DNA of 64,000 nucleotides from NCBI GenBank assembly GCA_018660265.1, contig JABJKS010000103.1, positions 49,498 to 113,497 of the forward strand. Direction: 5' to 3'. The notes under the pieces were generated by a model, which ran no database searches, was not told where the DNA came from, and was given only the letters and a program-made list of their open reading frames with translations. Positions within the stretch are counted from its first letter, which is position 1. Every line of letters begins with the position of its first letter. The translations under genes and the position numbers were made by a program. This DNA comes from Rhodospirillaceae bacterium (GTDB taxonomy: Bacteria; Pseudomonadota; Alphaproteobacteria; GCA-2731375). This document shows positions 19,665 through 32,023 of the stretch, in pieces.

Positions 19665-22326
19665 ATAACCTTCTGGCAGCGGCTTGCGCGGCGGCAAGGC
19701 GCGCAATTGGCACCCTGTACGGCGAACAGGAGACATAATCGAGGCCAATAGCCTGACAAAAATCGATTGACGCAGGGTCGCCGCCATGTTCGCCGCAAAT
19801 GCCCAGCTTTAGATCCGGGCGGGTTTTTCGCCCGCGCTCTGCGGCCAGTTCAACTAGCTCGCCCACGCCATCCTGGTCCAAAGTCGCGAAGGGGTCGCCT
19901 TCCAGAATGCCTTTGTCGTGGTAGTCCCCTAGAAAACTGGCGGAATCGTCACGGCTGATGCCGAATACAGTCTGGGTCAGGTCGTTGGTTCCGAAAGAGA
20001 AAAATTCCGCCTCCTCCGCGATCTCACCGGCGCGCAAAGCGGCCCGGGGCAATTCGATCATGGTGCCGATCAGGTAATCAAGTTCAACCCCCTGCTCCGC
20101 CATGACCTGGGCCGCGACGGCTGCAATACGTTCCTGCAGGAAGGTGAATTCCGCCTTGCTGGCAATTAACGGGATCATCACCTCCGGTATCACCTTGCTG
20201 CCATGTTCGGCGCCGACAATGGCTGCGGCTTCAAAAATGGCGCGGGCCTGCATTTCGTATATCTCGGGATAGGAAATGCCCAAGCGGCAGCCACGATGAC
20301 CCAACATGGGATTATATTCATGTAGCTGATTGGCGCGATGACGTAAATCTTCGGCAGACGTACCTGTTACCGCGGCCAACTGATCCAATTCGCCATCGGA
20401 ATTCGGCAGAAATTCATGCAAGGGGGGGTCCAGTAATCGGATGGTGACCGGCAGACCCACCATGATCGTGAACAGATCCACAAAATCCTGTCGTTGCATG
20501 GGCAGAATTTTTGCCAGCGCCACCTGGCGGCCCGCCAGATCGGCTGCCAGGATCATTTCCCGCACGGCCAGTATCCGGTCGGCATCGAAAAACATATGCT
20601 CCGTCCGGCACAAACCAATACCTTCCGCGCCAAATTTGAGCGCCGCCTTTGCCTCGGTCGGCGTTTCCGCATTGGTGCGAATGCCAAGCTGGCGGATTTG
20701 ATCCGCCCAGCTCATCAAAGTGCCGAAATCTCCCGAAAGCTTTGGCTGGATCGTCGCCACGCTGCCCAACATCACTTCGCCGCTGCTGCCGTCAATGGTG
20801 ATTAAATCACCGGCGGCAACCGAGACACCGCCGATCGTCATGGTTTGCGTTGGGTAATCAATGCGCAATTGTCCCGCGCCAGAGACGCAGGGTCTGCCCA
20901 TGCCCCGGGCCACCACTGCCGCATGGCTGGTCATTCCACCGCGTGACGTCAAAATGCCCCGGGCGGCATGCATACCGTGAATATCCTCGGGCGAGGTTTC
21001 CATACGCACGAGAAGAATATCCTGGCCCTCCGCAGCCAGTCTTTCGGCATCATCAGCGGAAAAAGCCACATTGCCCGTCGCAGCACCTGGGCTGGCGGGC
21101 AGACCACGGGTTAGAACTTGACGTTCGGCATCAGGATCCAGAGTAGGGTGCAGCAATTGATCCAGGGCATCGGGCTCCACCCTCTGAATGGCTTCTTCCC
21201 GGCTCAACAAACCTTCATTGGCCATTTCTACAGCGATCTTGATGGCCGCATGGGCGGAGCGTTTACCAGAGCGGGTCTGCAGCATATACAGATTGCCCCG
21301 TTGTACCGTGAACTCAATATCCTGCATGTCCCGATAATGCGCTTCGAGGCGTTGATAAATCGCCTCCAACTCGGCAAACACCGTCGGCATAACTTCCTGC
21401 AACGACGGCTTATCGTCGCCCGCCTCGTCCCGGGCAATCTTGGTCAGATGTTGCGGTGTACGAATGCCGGCAACCACATCCTCGCCCTGAGCGTTGATCA
21501 GATATTCGCCGAAGAAACGCTTGTCCCCTGTGGATGGATCCCGGGTGAAGGCGACGCCCGTGGCGGAATCCTCGCCCATATTGCCGAACACCATGGCCTG
21601 GATATTCACCGCCGTGCCCCAGGATGCGGGGATATCATGTAAGCGGCGATAGGTCACCGCGCGGGCATTCTGCCAGGAGCCGAAGACAGCGCCGATAGCA
21701 CCCCAAAGTTGGGTTTGCACATCCTGCGGGAATGCTTGTTCGCCCTCGCTCTCCACCTTGGCTTTGAATTGATCCACCAATTGCCGCAGATCATCCGCGC
21801 TTAGATCCGTATCAAGATGCAGGCCCTTGCTCTCTTTCAGGATCTCCAACAATTCTTCGAAATGGTAGTGGTCAATACCCAGCACCACATCGGAATACAT
21901 TTGAATGAAACGGCGGTAACTATCCCAGGCAAACCGTTCATTGCCGCTTTGTTTCGCTAAAGCCTCGACCGTGACGTCATTGAGGCCAAGGTTCAGCACC
22001 GTGTCCATCATGCCGGGCATGGAAGCGCGGGCACCTGAACGGACAGAGACCAGCAGAGGGTTTTCGTTGTCGCCGAATTTGGCACGGACGATCTTTTCCA
22101 CATCGGCAAGGGCAGCCGTGACCTGATCCGATAAATCTTCGGGGTAGTTTTCGCCGTTGTCGTAATAGGCGGTGCAGACGTCCGTTGTTAGTGTAAAACC
22201 AGGCGGTACGGGCAGGCCCAGGCCGGACATCTCGGCCAGGTTCGCGCCCTTTCCCCCCAACAGGTTCTTGTCACCCGCGCCGCCATCGGCACGGCCATCG
22301 CCAAAACTGTAAACCCATTTCGTCAT
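19663..22326 (-). CDS. ppdK: Pyruvate, phosphate dikinase
   Basis: The 887-residue enzyme interconverts pyruvate, ATP and phosphate with PEP, AMP and PPi. The N-terminal ATP-grasp domain begins at GGKGANLAEMSGLGLPVPPG. The swivelling domain carries the phospho-histidine in GGMTSHAAVVARGMG, and the C-terminal PEP/pyruvate barrel ends with FSFGTNDLTQTVFG and GICGEHGGDP, which holds the catalytic cysteine. The length is normal. It suggests gluconeogenic or reversible glycolytic metabolism, common in alphaproteobacteria. The upstream gap to glyS holds one copy of the dispersed repeat. Confidence 0.97.
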   Translation of the reverse strand: MTKWVYSFGDGRADGGAGDKNLLGGKGANLAEMSGLGLPVPPGFTLTTDVCTAYYDNGENYPEDLSDQVTAALADVEKIVRAKFGDNENPLLVSVRSGARASMPGMMDTVLNLGLNDVTVEALAKQSGNERFAWDSYRRFIQMYSDVVLGIDHYHFEELLEILKESKGLHLDTDLSADDLRQLVDQFKAKVESEGEQAFPQDVQTQLWGAIGAVFGSWQNARAVTYRRLHDIPASWGTAVNIQAMVFGNMGEDSATGVAFTRDPSTGDKRFFGEYLINAQGEDVVAGIRTPQHLTKIARDEAGDDKPSLQEVMPTVFAELEAIYQRLEAHYRDMQDIEFTVQRGNLYMLQTRSGKRSAHAAIKIAVEMANEGLLSREEAIQRVEPDALDQLLHPTLDPDAERQVLTRGLPASPGAATGNVAFSADDAERLAAEGQDILLVRMETSPEDIHGMHAARGILTSRGGMTSHAAVVARGMGRPCVSGAGQLRIDYPTQTMTIGGVSVAAGDLITIDGSSGEVMLGSVATIQPKLSGDFGTLMSWADQIRQLGIRTNAETPTEAKAALKFGAEGIGLCRTEHMFFDADRILAVREMILAADLAGRQVALAKILPMQRQDFVDLFTIMVGLPVTIRLLDPPLHEFLPNSDGELDQLAAVTGTSAEDLRHRANQLHEYNPMLGHRGCRLGISYPEIYEMQARAIFEAAAIVGAEHGSKVIPEVMIPLIASKAEFTFLQERIAAVAAQVMAEQGVELDYLIGTMIELPRAALRAGEIAEEAEFFSFGTNDLTQTVFGISRDDSASFLGDYHDKGILEGDPFATLDQDGVGELVELAAERGRKTRPDLKLGICGEHGGDPASIDFCQAIGLDYVSCSPYRVPIARLAAAQAAARRL

Positions 22327-22363
22327 GGTCAGACCTTTTAGTGTCTATACTCGACTGGTTTTT

Positions 22364-22464
22364 AGAGCAATTTTCAATCAATTGGATTCACTCTCGTGAT
22401 CCAAGTGATTGGTTCAATTGCTCTTTTCTCAAGAGTCCGAGCATATTTAAAGTAGACATGCTCT
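22364..22464 (+). repeat. Dispersed palindromic repeat, copy 1
   Basis: A 101-bp intergenic element between ppdK and glyS. Its first part is a long hairpin with arms starting AGAGCAATT and ending AATTGCTCT (22364-22424); its second part is a smaller dyad GAGCAT...ATGCTC near the glyS stop. The reverse complement of 34531-34632 matches it through almost the whole length, with the core CACTCTCGTGATCCAAG identical. It may be a REP/MITE-like element or act as a terminator for glyS. Confidence 0.8.
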
Positions 22465-24517
22465 AGCCTTCGATTTCACTGAAATCAGCGGCTTTGTGCA
22501 AGATTGCACGAATTTGTGAAAGAAGACGTAAACGATTGCCCCGCAACGCAGTATCGTCGCAGTTGACGGTCACCTCTTCAAAGAACTGATCAACGGGCTG
22601 TCGCAGTCCCGCCATGGCGGTCATGGCAGCGGCAAAATCCTCTGCCCCAAGGGCGGCATCGATCTTTGCCACCGCCCCTTTCAAGGCATCCGCCAGGGCC
22701 TTTTCCTCTGACTGTTGCAAAAGCCCACCATCAACAACGCCGTCATAGGCGATGCCATCCTTCTTTTCCTCAATCCGCAGGATATTGGCAGCCCGGCGAT
22801 AGGCAACCAGAAGATTGGCGCCATCTTCACTGCCGACAAAGCTATCCAGGGCAGAAACCCTATCCATAAGGCGCACCAGATCATCTTCACCGCCCAGGGC
22901 AAAAACGGCTTGCACCAAGTCGTGGCGCACGCCCTGTTCGCGCAAATGTACCTTTAGGCGATCAGCGAAGAAATCCATAAGGCTGTCATCGACCCGGCCT
23001 TCAAAGCCATATCCAGCACGCGCCAAATCAAAGGCCGCCTGTAAAGGCAGACGCAGACCGTTTTCCAAAACCATGCGGATGACGCCCAAAGCGGCCCGGC
23101 GCAACGCAAATGGATCGCGGGAGCCTGTGGGCTTTTCATCAATGGCCCAGAAACCCACCAGAATATCCAACTTGTCCGCCAACGCGACACAGACAGCGGT
23201 CGGTGCCGTGGGGCAATCATCAGAGGGGCCGGCAGGGGAATAATGCTGCTCAATCGCATCGGCCACATCTGCGCTTTCGCCGTCGTTCAAGGCATAGTAG
23301 CGGCCCATGACGCCCTGGACTTCGGGAAATTCATAGACCATGTCGCTAACCAGATCGGCCTTGCACAAATGCGCCGCGCGGGCGGCTTTGGCCTTGTCCG
23401 CCTCGGGCACGAATGCGGCTAAACCGGCGGACAGTTTTTCCAGGCGGATGATTTTTTCGCCCAGGCTGCCCAATTTGGCGTGAAAGACCATTTCATCCAG
23501 GGCCGGCAGACGACTTTCCAGGGTTTTCTTCAGGTCTTGGGTCCAGAAAAACTCCGCATCCGCCAACCGTGCTGTCAGAACATACTCATTACCGGCGATA
23601 ATCTGCTTGCCACCATCCTGGGCTTCCAGATTGGCGACGGTAACAAAGTTTGGTGCCAGGTCTCCCGCCCCGTCACGAAGAGAGAGATATTTCTGGTTTG
23701 TCTTCATGGTGGTCACCAGAACCTCTGCCGGGACGTCCAGGAAGCGGCGGTCGAAATTACCCAGCATGGGCACCGGCCATTCCACCAGGCCCGCGACTTC
23801 CGCCACGAGGCCATCATCAGGCACCAGGGTAAGTCCGGCATCGCTGGCCAATTGGTCGGCACCTGTTGCGATCCGGTCACGGCGATCAGCGGCATCGATC
23901 ATGACCTTCGCGGCGAACAGCTTGTCCCGGTAATCGGTGAAATTCGTGGCTGTGAAAGCCGCCGGTGCATGAAAGCGGTGACCTTGGGTTTGATCGCCAC
24001 TTTCGATACCGGCAAAAGTCAGCGGCACAACAGCGCCATCGAACAACGCCAAAATAGACTGCAACGGGCGGACCCAACGGGTCGGGCCACTGCCCCAACG
24101 CATGGATTTCGGCCAGGGCAGGTCAGCGAACGCGCTGGTTAAAACTTCCGCCAGAACCTCCGCTGTTGGCCGGCCCTGGCGTTCAATCACGGCAAACAGG
24201 AAAATGCCTTTTGGCAGCTCGCGCGCCTCGCATTGATCCCGCGTCACGCCGTTGCCGCGCAGAAAACCTTCGATGGCTTTTTCGGGCGCATCAACCTTGG
24301 GTCCGCGTTTTTCCTCCCGCACATCAGGCTGGGCCAGGGGCAGGCCGGTGATCGTCAGGATCAAACGCCGGGGCGTGACGTAAGCATCCGCTGTCTCAAA
24401 TGGTAGTTCGGCCTTTTTCAGGCCATCACATACAAGACGTTTCAGGTCTTCACTTGCACGGGCCTGCATGCGGGCGGGAATTTCCTCGCCAAACAGCTCC
24501 AACAACAACTCCGCCAT
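22463..24517 (-). CDS. glyS: Glycine--tRNA ligase beta subunit
   Basis: A 684-residue beta subunit of the tetrameric (alpha2beta2) glycyl-tRNA synthetase. It begins [18 protein letters not shown], the standard N-terminus, and contains the HD-like and anticodon-binding regions ([21 protein letters not shown] split as [14 protein letters not shown] and QGVMGRYYA, then [14 protein letters not shown]). It starts one base after the glyQ stop. The stop codon touches the end of dispersed repeat copy 1. Confidence 0.97.
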   Translation of the reverse strand: MAELLLELFGEEIPARMQARASEDLKRLVCDGLKKAELPFETADAYVTPRRLILTITGLPLAQPDVREEKRGPKVDAPEKAIEGFLRGNGVTRDQCEARELPKGIFLFAVIERQGRPTAEVLAEVLTSAFADLPWPKSMRWGSGPTRWVRPLQSILALFDGAVVPLTFAGIESGDQTQGHRFHAPAAFTATNFTDYRDKLFAAKVMIDAADRRDRIATGADQLASDAGLTLVPDDGLVAEVAGLVEWPVPMLGNFDRRFLDVPAEVLVTTMKTNQKYLSLRDGAGDLAPNFVTVANLEAQDGGKQIIAGNEYVLTARLADAEFFWTQDLKKTLESRLPALDEMVFHAKLGSLGEKIIRLEKLSAGLAAFVPEADKAKAARAAHLCKADLVSDMVYEFPEVQGVMGRYYALNDGESADVADAIEQHYSPAGPSDDCPTAPTAVCVALADKLDILVGFWAIDEKPTGSRDPFALRRAALGVIRMVLENGLRLPLQAAFDLARAGYGFEGRVDDSLMDFFADRLKVHLREQGVRHDLVQAVFALGGEDDLVRLMDRVSALDSFVGSEDGANLLVAYRRAANILRIEEKKDGIAYDGVVDGGLLQQSEEKALADALKGAVAKIDAALGAEDFAAAMTAMAGLRQPVDQFFEEVTVNCDDTALRGNRLRLLSQIRAILHKAADFSEIEG

Positions 24518-24518
24518 A

Positions 24519-25442
24519 TCAGGCCCCCTCCCCAGCTACCGCAGTTGGGTCCAGTTCACCCTCGGCCACCAGGTATGCAGTGGCACAGGCCTTTGCCAGC
24601 TCCCGCACCCGGCCGATATAGGCGGCCCGTTCGGTCACGGATATGACCCCGCGGGCATCGAGTAGATTGAACAAATGAGACGCCCTGATGCATTGGTCAT
24701 AGGCGGGCAGGGGTAAGGCCACGGCCACCAGGGCGGCGCATTCCGCCTCGGCATCCGCAAAATGGCGAAACAGCATATCCGTGTTGGCGTGATCGAAATT
24801 GTAGGCCGAGAATTGCTGCTCCGCCGCCAGATAGACGTCGGCGTAGGTCTTCGACCGCTCAGTCCCCGGTTCGTTCCAGGCCAGTTTCTGGAAATGATCA
24901 ACGCCCTGGACATACATGGCCAGGCGCTCCAGGCCATAGGTCAATTCACCGGATACAGGATTACAATCATAACCACCAACCTGTTGGAAATAGGTGAACT
25001 GGCTAACCTCCATACCATCGCACCAGACTTCCCAGCCCAGACCCCAAGCCCCTAAAGTGGGGCTTTCCCAATCATCCTCGACAAAACGGATATCGTGGTT
25101 CGAGGCATCCAGCCCGATCGCCGCCAGCGATCCCAAATAAAGGTCCTGCAAATCAGGGGGTGATGGCTTCATGATCACCTGAAACTGATAATAGTGCTGC
25201 AGGCGGTTTGGGTTCTCCCCATAGCGGCCATCGGTAGGTCGGCGGGACGGCTGCACATAGGCTGCATTCCAGGTCTTGCTGCCCAGGGAGCGCAAGGTGG
25301 TGGCCCAATGAAACGTGCCCGCACCCACTTCCATATCATAGGGCTGCAGAATGGCGCAGCCCTGTTCGGCCCAATAATGCTGTAGGGCCAGGATCAAACC
25401 CTGGAAGGTTTTGGTATTGAAATTTGGCGCGCCGGTGGTCAT
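24519..25442 (-). CDS. glyQ: Glycine--tRNA ligase alpha subunit
   Basis: The catalytic alpha subunit of glycyl-tRNA synthetase, 307 residues from the ATG at 25442 ([18 protein letters not shown]). The motifs [35 protein letters not shown] and [18 protein letters not shown] are diagnostic. Another in-frame ATG at 25457 (MTGHK) is possible, and neither has a strong ribosome binding site. It is followed directly by glyS. Confidence 0.96.
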   Translation of the reverse strand: MTTGAPNFNTKTFQGLILALQHYWAEQGCAILQPYDMEVGAGTFHWATTLRSLGSKTWNAAYVQPSRRPTDGRYGENPNRLQHYYQFQVIMKPSPPDLQDLYLGSLAAIGLDASNHDIRFVEDDWESPTLGAWGLGWEVWCDGMEVSQFTYFQQVGGYDCNPVSGELTYGLERLAMYVQGVDHFQKLAWNEPGTERSKTYADVYLAAEQQFSAYNFDHANTDMLFRHFADAEAECAALVAVALPLPAYDQCIRASHLFNLLDARGVISVTERAAYIGRVRELAKACATAYLVAEGELDPTAVAGEGA

Positions 25443-25541
25443 TTTATGGCCAGTCATAATCCGTGAAATTTTGGTGCGGGTTTGGCGCAACCTAATGGCC
25501 GCTCCGCCCCTTGGCAATGGCCAGTACGTCTAACGTCAGGA

Positions 25542-25778
25542 TCAATTTGCGTGCGGGCAATCGGCCCGATCACAGCCCCTGGAATCCGCCGCCACAAAAT
25601 TGCCGCAAACCGCACATTCGTTCAGATCAAGGGCCAGCTTGTCCGTTTCTTCTTCATCATCCCCAACTGATTTCGCGCCCGATTTCGCACCCTGGCCCCG
25701 GCCTCGGAACGATTTAGAGACCAGAACGACAACGACAACGACGGCCAGAAACAGCAGTATTTTCGGTAAGCTAAGCAT
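25542..25778 (-). CDS. Small single-helix membrane protein with zinc-ribbon-like cysteines
   Basis: A 78-residue protein with an N-terminal membrane helix (ILLFLAVVVVVVLVSKSF), an acidic linker and a C-terminal cysteine group CAVCGNFVAADSRGCDRADC, which could bind one zinc. Its ATG follows the GMC oxidoreductase stop without any gap (TAA-ATG), so it is probably co-translated. It resembles the short PP0621-like proteins often found near glyQ in alphaproteobacteria, but the function is unknown. Confidence 0.72.
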   Translation of the reverse strand: MLSLPKILLFLAVVVVVVLVSKSFRGRGQGAKSGAKSVGDDEEETDKLALDLNECAVCGNFVAADSRGCDRADCPHAN

Positions 25779-27377
25779 TTAGCGCCCATCCTGAATGATC
25801 ATTTCGGCGGCTTTCTCGGCGATCATGACCACCGGGGAATTGGTGTTGCCTGAGGTTATGGTCGGCATGACGGAGGCATCGACCACGCGCAGGCCATCAA
25901 TGCCATGTACCCGCAGGCGGTCATCGACCACCGCCATATTGTCATTACCCATGCGGCAGGTACTGACCGGGTGAAAGATCGTTGTTGCCAGATCGCCCGC
26001 TGCCTTCGCCAGATCCGCCGCATTGTCGCCGATGCTTGGTCCGGGGCGAAATTCTTCCGGCTGATAGGGCGTCAAGGCGGGTGCGGCGCAGATTTTCCGG
26101 GTCAGGCGAATGGCATCGGCAGCCACCGACCGATCAGCCTCGGTCGAAAGATAATTTGGCCGGATCGACGGTTGCGCCATGGGATCGGGGCTGGCGATAT
26201 GGATCGTCCCCCGGCTTTCCGGGCGCAGGTTGCAGACCGAGGCGGTGAAAGCCTCAAAAGGATGCAGATCCTCACCCAGCTTGTCCGTGCTTAACGGCTG
26301 GATGTGATATTGCAGATTGGCCGTTTCCTTGCTGGGATCAGACTTGGCGAAAGCCCCCAACTGGCTGGGAGACATGGTCAAAGGCCCAGTCTTGAACAGG
26401 GCATATTCCAGGCCCATGGCGGCCTTCCCCAACAGGCTGTTGGCGCGCAGGTTCAGGGTTCGGGTATTGGCAACTTTGTAGACCAGGCGGACCTGTAGAT
26501 GATCCTGCAGATTTTCCCCGACACCAGGCAATTCCCGCTGCACCGCAATACCGTGCTGTTGCAACAAACCGCCCTGGCCGATGCCGGATAACTCCAGAAG
26601 CTGCGGTGAGTTCACGGAGCCGCCTGACAAAATTACCGCGCCCCGTGCCGTAGCCGCCCTTGGGGTGCCGTCGTGGCGAAACTCCAGCCCCGTAGCGCGA
26701 CCGTCTTCGATGATAATCCGGCTGGCCTGGGCATGGGTCAGCACCTTTAAGTTTGGGCGTTGCATGGCAGGCTTCAAGAATGCCTTGGCCGCACTCCACC
26801 GCACGCCGCGCCGTTGATTGACCTGGAAATAGCCGCAGCCTTCGTTGTCACCGCGATTGAAGTCATCGGTATTGGGAATGCCAACTTCTGCCGCCGCCGC
26901 ACGAAAAGCCGCCAAAATCTCCCATGACAGACGTTGTTCCTCAACCCGCCATTCCCCGTCCGCCCCATGCATATCATCTGCGCCCGCATAGTGGTTTTCG
27001 GTCTTGCGAAAATAGGGCAGCACATCGTCCCAGGCCCAGCCGACGTTGCCCATCTGACGCCATTGATCATAGTCCCGTGCCTGACCACGCATATAGATCA
27101 TTCCGTTGATGGAGGAACAGCCGCCCAGAACCTTGCCGCGGGCATAGTCGATGGCGCGTCCATTCAAACCCGGTTCCGCCTCGGTCTTGAAGCACCAGTC
27201 CGTACGGGGATTGCCCAGGGTGTAGAGATAGCCGACAGGAATATGGATCCAATGATAATTGTCCTTGCCCCCCGCTTCCAACAACAGGACGGAGGTTTTC
27301 GGATCCGCCGATAACCGGTTGGCCAGAACGCAACCGGCGGTACCGGCCCCGACAATGATGTAATCAAAACTATCCAT
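25779..27377 (-). CDS. GMC family FAD-dependent oxidoreductase (choline/alcohol dehydrogenase-like)
   Basis: A 532-residue flavoprotein from the ATG at 27377, preceded by GGTGGAG. The FAD Rossmann loop is YIIVGAGTAGCVLANRLS at the N-terminus, the GMC signature GKVLGGCSSINGMIYMRGQ is near residue 80, and the C-terminal part has HPVSTCRMG and VVDASVMPTITSGNTNSP. The active-site His is in FHPVSTCRMG and the Asn partner is in SGNTNSPV. Family members oxidise primary alcohols. The nearest known activities are choline or aliphatic alcohol dehydrogenases; no betaine aldehyde dehydrogenase gene is nearby. Confidence 0.9.
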   Translation of the reverse strand: MDSFDYIIVGAGTAGCVLANRLSADPKTSVLLLEAGGKDNYHWIHIPVGYLYTLGNPRTDWCFKTEAEPGLNGRAIDYARGKVLGGCSSINGMIYMRGQARDYDQWRQMGNVGWAWDDVLPYFRKTENHYAGADDMHGADGEWRVEEQRLSWEILAAFRAAAAEVGIPNTDDFNRGDNEGCGYFQVNQRRGVRWSAAKAFLKPAMQRPNLKVLTHAQASRIIIEDGRATGLEFRHDGTPRAATARGAVILSGGSVNSPQLLELSGIGQGGLLQQHGIAVQRELPGVGENLQDHLQVRLVYKVANTRTLNLRANSLLGKAAMGLEYALFKTGPLTMSPSQLGAFAKSDPSKETANLQYHIQPLSTDKLGEDLHPFEAFTASVCNLRPESRGTIHIASPDPMAQPSIRPNYLSTEADRSVAADAIRLTRKICAAPALTPYQPEEFRPGPSIGDNAADLAKAAGDLATTIFHPVSTCRMGNDNMAVVDDRLRVHGIDGLRVVDASVMPTITSGNTNSPVVMIAEKAAEMIIQDGR

Positions 27378-27450
27378 ACTTATGCTCCACCAATCCTTTT
27401 GGCGCTGTTGTTGCAAGATAGCCGCCCCACCGGCCTCCCCGCAACACGGC

Positions 27451-29466
27451 TTATGGGTCTTCGCGGCTATGGGTATCGCCAGGCTTGATCGACGAAGTCG
27501 CCCCTAAACTTTTCCACAACCGCTCAATCAAATTTCCGGTGCCCAGGCTTGGGCCCTGTTGCGCTGCCTTGCTGCCATAACTTAAGGGCCGCGCGGGCAT
27601 TCCTTTATGCGCCAGCTTCATGAAATCCCGCCATAGCCGGGCCGGCGCGCCGCCGCCCGTAACCCGGTGCATGGGCGCGCCGTTGTCATTGCCCAGCCAG
27701 ACGCCGGTGGCCAATTGGTTGGTATAACCCAAAAACCAGGCATCCCGGTAATCCTGACTGGTCCCCGTCTTGCCTGCGGCAGGACGGCCGATCCTGGCAT
27801 TGCGCCCGGTGCCCGCCCGGATTGCCCCTGCCAGCATCTTGCCCAATTCGTTGACATGCCAGGGCCGGGCCACCTGGCCACTACCCGAGAACGCATCGGC
27901 ACGGCTACGCCGGTACAACACGTTGCCTTTGTTATCCCGCACTTCCAAAATGCCATGGGCCAGAATGCCCCGCCCGTGATTGGCCAAGGTGGCATAGACG
28001 GAGGTCAGTTGTAGCAAATTGACCTCGGCCGAGCCCAGGGCAATAGATGGATTTCGTGGAATAGGCGTGGTCAGACCCAAACGCCGGGCCGTGATTACAA
28101 CTTCATCTGCGCCGACTTTTTCCAGAACCTGCACGGCAACGGAGTTGGAGGAAAAGGCCAACGCCTGGGCGTAGGTGATGCGACCACGGTATTTGCCGGC
28201 ATAGTTTTTTGGCGACCAGCCGTTAACGGTGATCGGTTTATCTATGAACTTGCTGTCCGGACGCAGGCCTGCTTCCAGCCCAGCCAGAAAGACCACCGGT
28301 TTGAAGGCGGAACCCGGTTGCCGCCGGGCCTGGGTTGCCCTGTTGTACTGGCTTTTGCCATAGTTGCGGCCACCAACCATGGCCCGCACCGCACCATTGG
28401 GGGTCATCGCCAGCAAGGCACCCTGGCCAATCTTTCGTTTTTTGCCGACGCTCGCGAACAGTGCCGCCATGGCGGCTTCCGCTGCGTTCTGCATATCCCG
28501 GTCCAGCGTGGTGGTGATTACCAGACTGCGTTCCGTGGGGCCCAGATAATCGGTCAGACGGTCCACCACCCAATCCGCATAGTAGCGGGCGGGGCGGGCT
28601 GCGGGACCATTGCGGCTGCGCGGGCGGCGCAAGCTTGCCGGCCGGGCCTTGGCACCCTTCGCCACGGCTGCATCGATATAACCGGCGGCAACCATGTTGC
28701 TCAGTACCACCGCCGCCCTGTTCCGGGCCGCTTTCAGATCACGGGTGGGGGCCAAACGGGTGGGGGCCTTCAGCAGACCGGCAAGCATGGCGGCCTCCGC
28801 CAAATTGACCTTGGTCGCCGGTTTGTTGAAATAACGCCGGGCGGCGGCATCCACCCCATAAGCCCCCGCACCCAGATAGACCCGGTTCAGATACAGGGTA
28901 AGGATTTGGTCCTTGGAGAAATTCGCCTCCAGCCACAGGGCCAGCAGGACCTCTTGCGCCTTGCGCTTGAGGGTACGTTGATGGGTCAAAAAGACATTCT
29001 TGGCTAATTGCTGGCTGATGGTGCTGCCGCCCTGGACCACCCGGCCGGCCATCAGATTGGTCACCATGGCCCGGGCCAGTCCAATGGGGTCAACGCCAAA
29101 GTGGCTGTAGAAACGCCGGTCTTCCGTTGCCACGACGGCACGAGGCAGATGGGCCGGCAATTGATTAACCTGCACCGGTTCCCCATAGACATCCCCCAAC
29201 CGGGCAATCTGTCGGCCTTTATAATCCAGCAATGTCAGGGTTGGTTTGCGTTGAATGGCGGATAGTTTATCGACGGACGGCAGGTCATAGGCATACCAGA
29301 CGACAACGCCCATGGCGGCAATCACACCCCATACCGCCAGCACGATCGTCCAGTAGACCAACCCGGCCAGCCAACCCCGTCGGGATGTCCCGTCTTTTGA
29401 TTTTGGCCCCGGTTTTGATGGCGGGGCCGGTCTTTCCAGACCGTCGCCATCAGCGTCATTGCTCAC
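27451..29466 (-). CDS. Class A penicillin-binding protein (PBP1-type transglycosylase/transpeptidase)
   Basis: A 671-residue bifunctional peptidoglycan synthase. One N-terminal membrane anchor (LVYWTIVLAVWGVIAAMGVV) is followed by a GT51 domain with the catalytic Glu in ATEDRRFYSHFG and the motif GGSTISQQLAKN, then a transpeptidase domain with SXXK in PGSAFKPV, SSN in FSSNSVAVQ and KTG in AGKTGTSQDYRD. It is smaller than classical PBP1a, without the large inserted domain. It lies 3 nt after gyrB. Confidence 0.93.
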   Translation of the reverse strand: MSNDADGDGLERPAPPSKPGPKSKDGTSRRGWLAGLVYWTIVLAVWGVIAAMGVVVWYAYDLPSVDKLSAIQRKPTLTLLDYKGRQIARLGDVYGEPVQVNQLPAHLPRAVVATEDRRFYSHFGVDPIGLARAMVTNLMAGRVVQGGSTISQQLAKNVFLTHQRTLKRKAQEVLLALWLEANFSKDQILTLYLNRVYLGAGAYGVDAAARRYFNKPATKVNLAEAAMLAGLLKAPTRLAPTRDLKAARNRAAVVLSNMVAAGYIDAAVAKGAKARPASLRRPRSRNGPAARPARYYADWVVDRLTDYLGPTERSLVITTTLDRDMQNAAEAAMAALFASVGKKRKIGQGALLAMTPNGAVRAMVGGRNYGKSQYNRATQARRQPGSAFKPVVFLAGLEAGLRPDSKFIDKPITVNGWSPKNYAGKYRGRITYAQALAFSSNSVAVQVLEKVGADEVVITARRLGLTTPIPRNPSIALGSAEVNLLQLTSVYATLANHGRGILAHGILEVRDNKGNVLYRRSRADAFSGSGQVARPWHVNELGKMLAGAIRAGTGRNARIGRPAAGKTGTSQDYRDAWFLGYTNQLATGVWLGNDNGAPMHRVTGGGAPARLWRDFMKLAHKGMPARPLSYGSKAAQQGPSLGTGNLIERLWKSLGATSSIKPGDTHSREDP

Positions 29467-29469
29467 GGC

Positions 29470-31956
<2,487 letters not shown>

Positions 31957-31971
31957 CTACCCTTCAGCCTA

Positions 31972-32023
31972 ATCTTCCAGTCTAGTCTTCAAGTCTCGTA
32001 CTCAAGCATTGTCTTCAAGTCTC
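31972..32023. repeat. Short direct repeats at the 3' end of recF
   Basis: GTCTTCAAGTCTC occurs at 31985-31997 and 32011-32023, 26 bp apart, with a degenerate third unit near 31972. On the coding strand the last codons of recF (RLEDNA then stop) are echoed beyond the stop as RDLKTRLED, so the 3' end looks tandemly duplicated. Confidence 0.6.
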
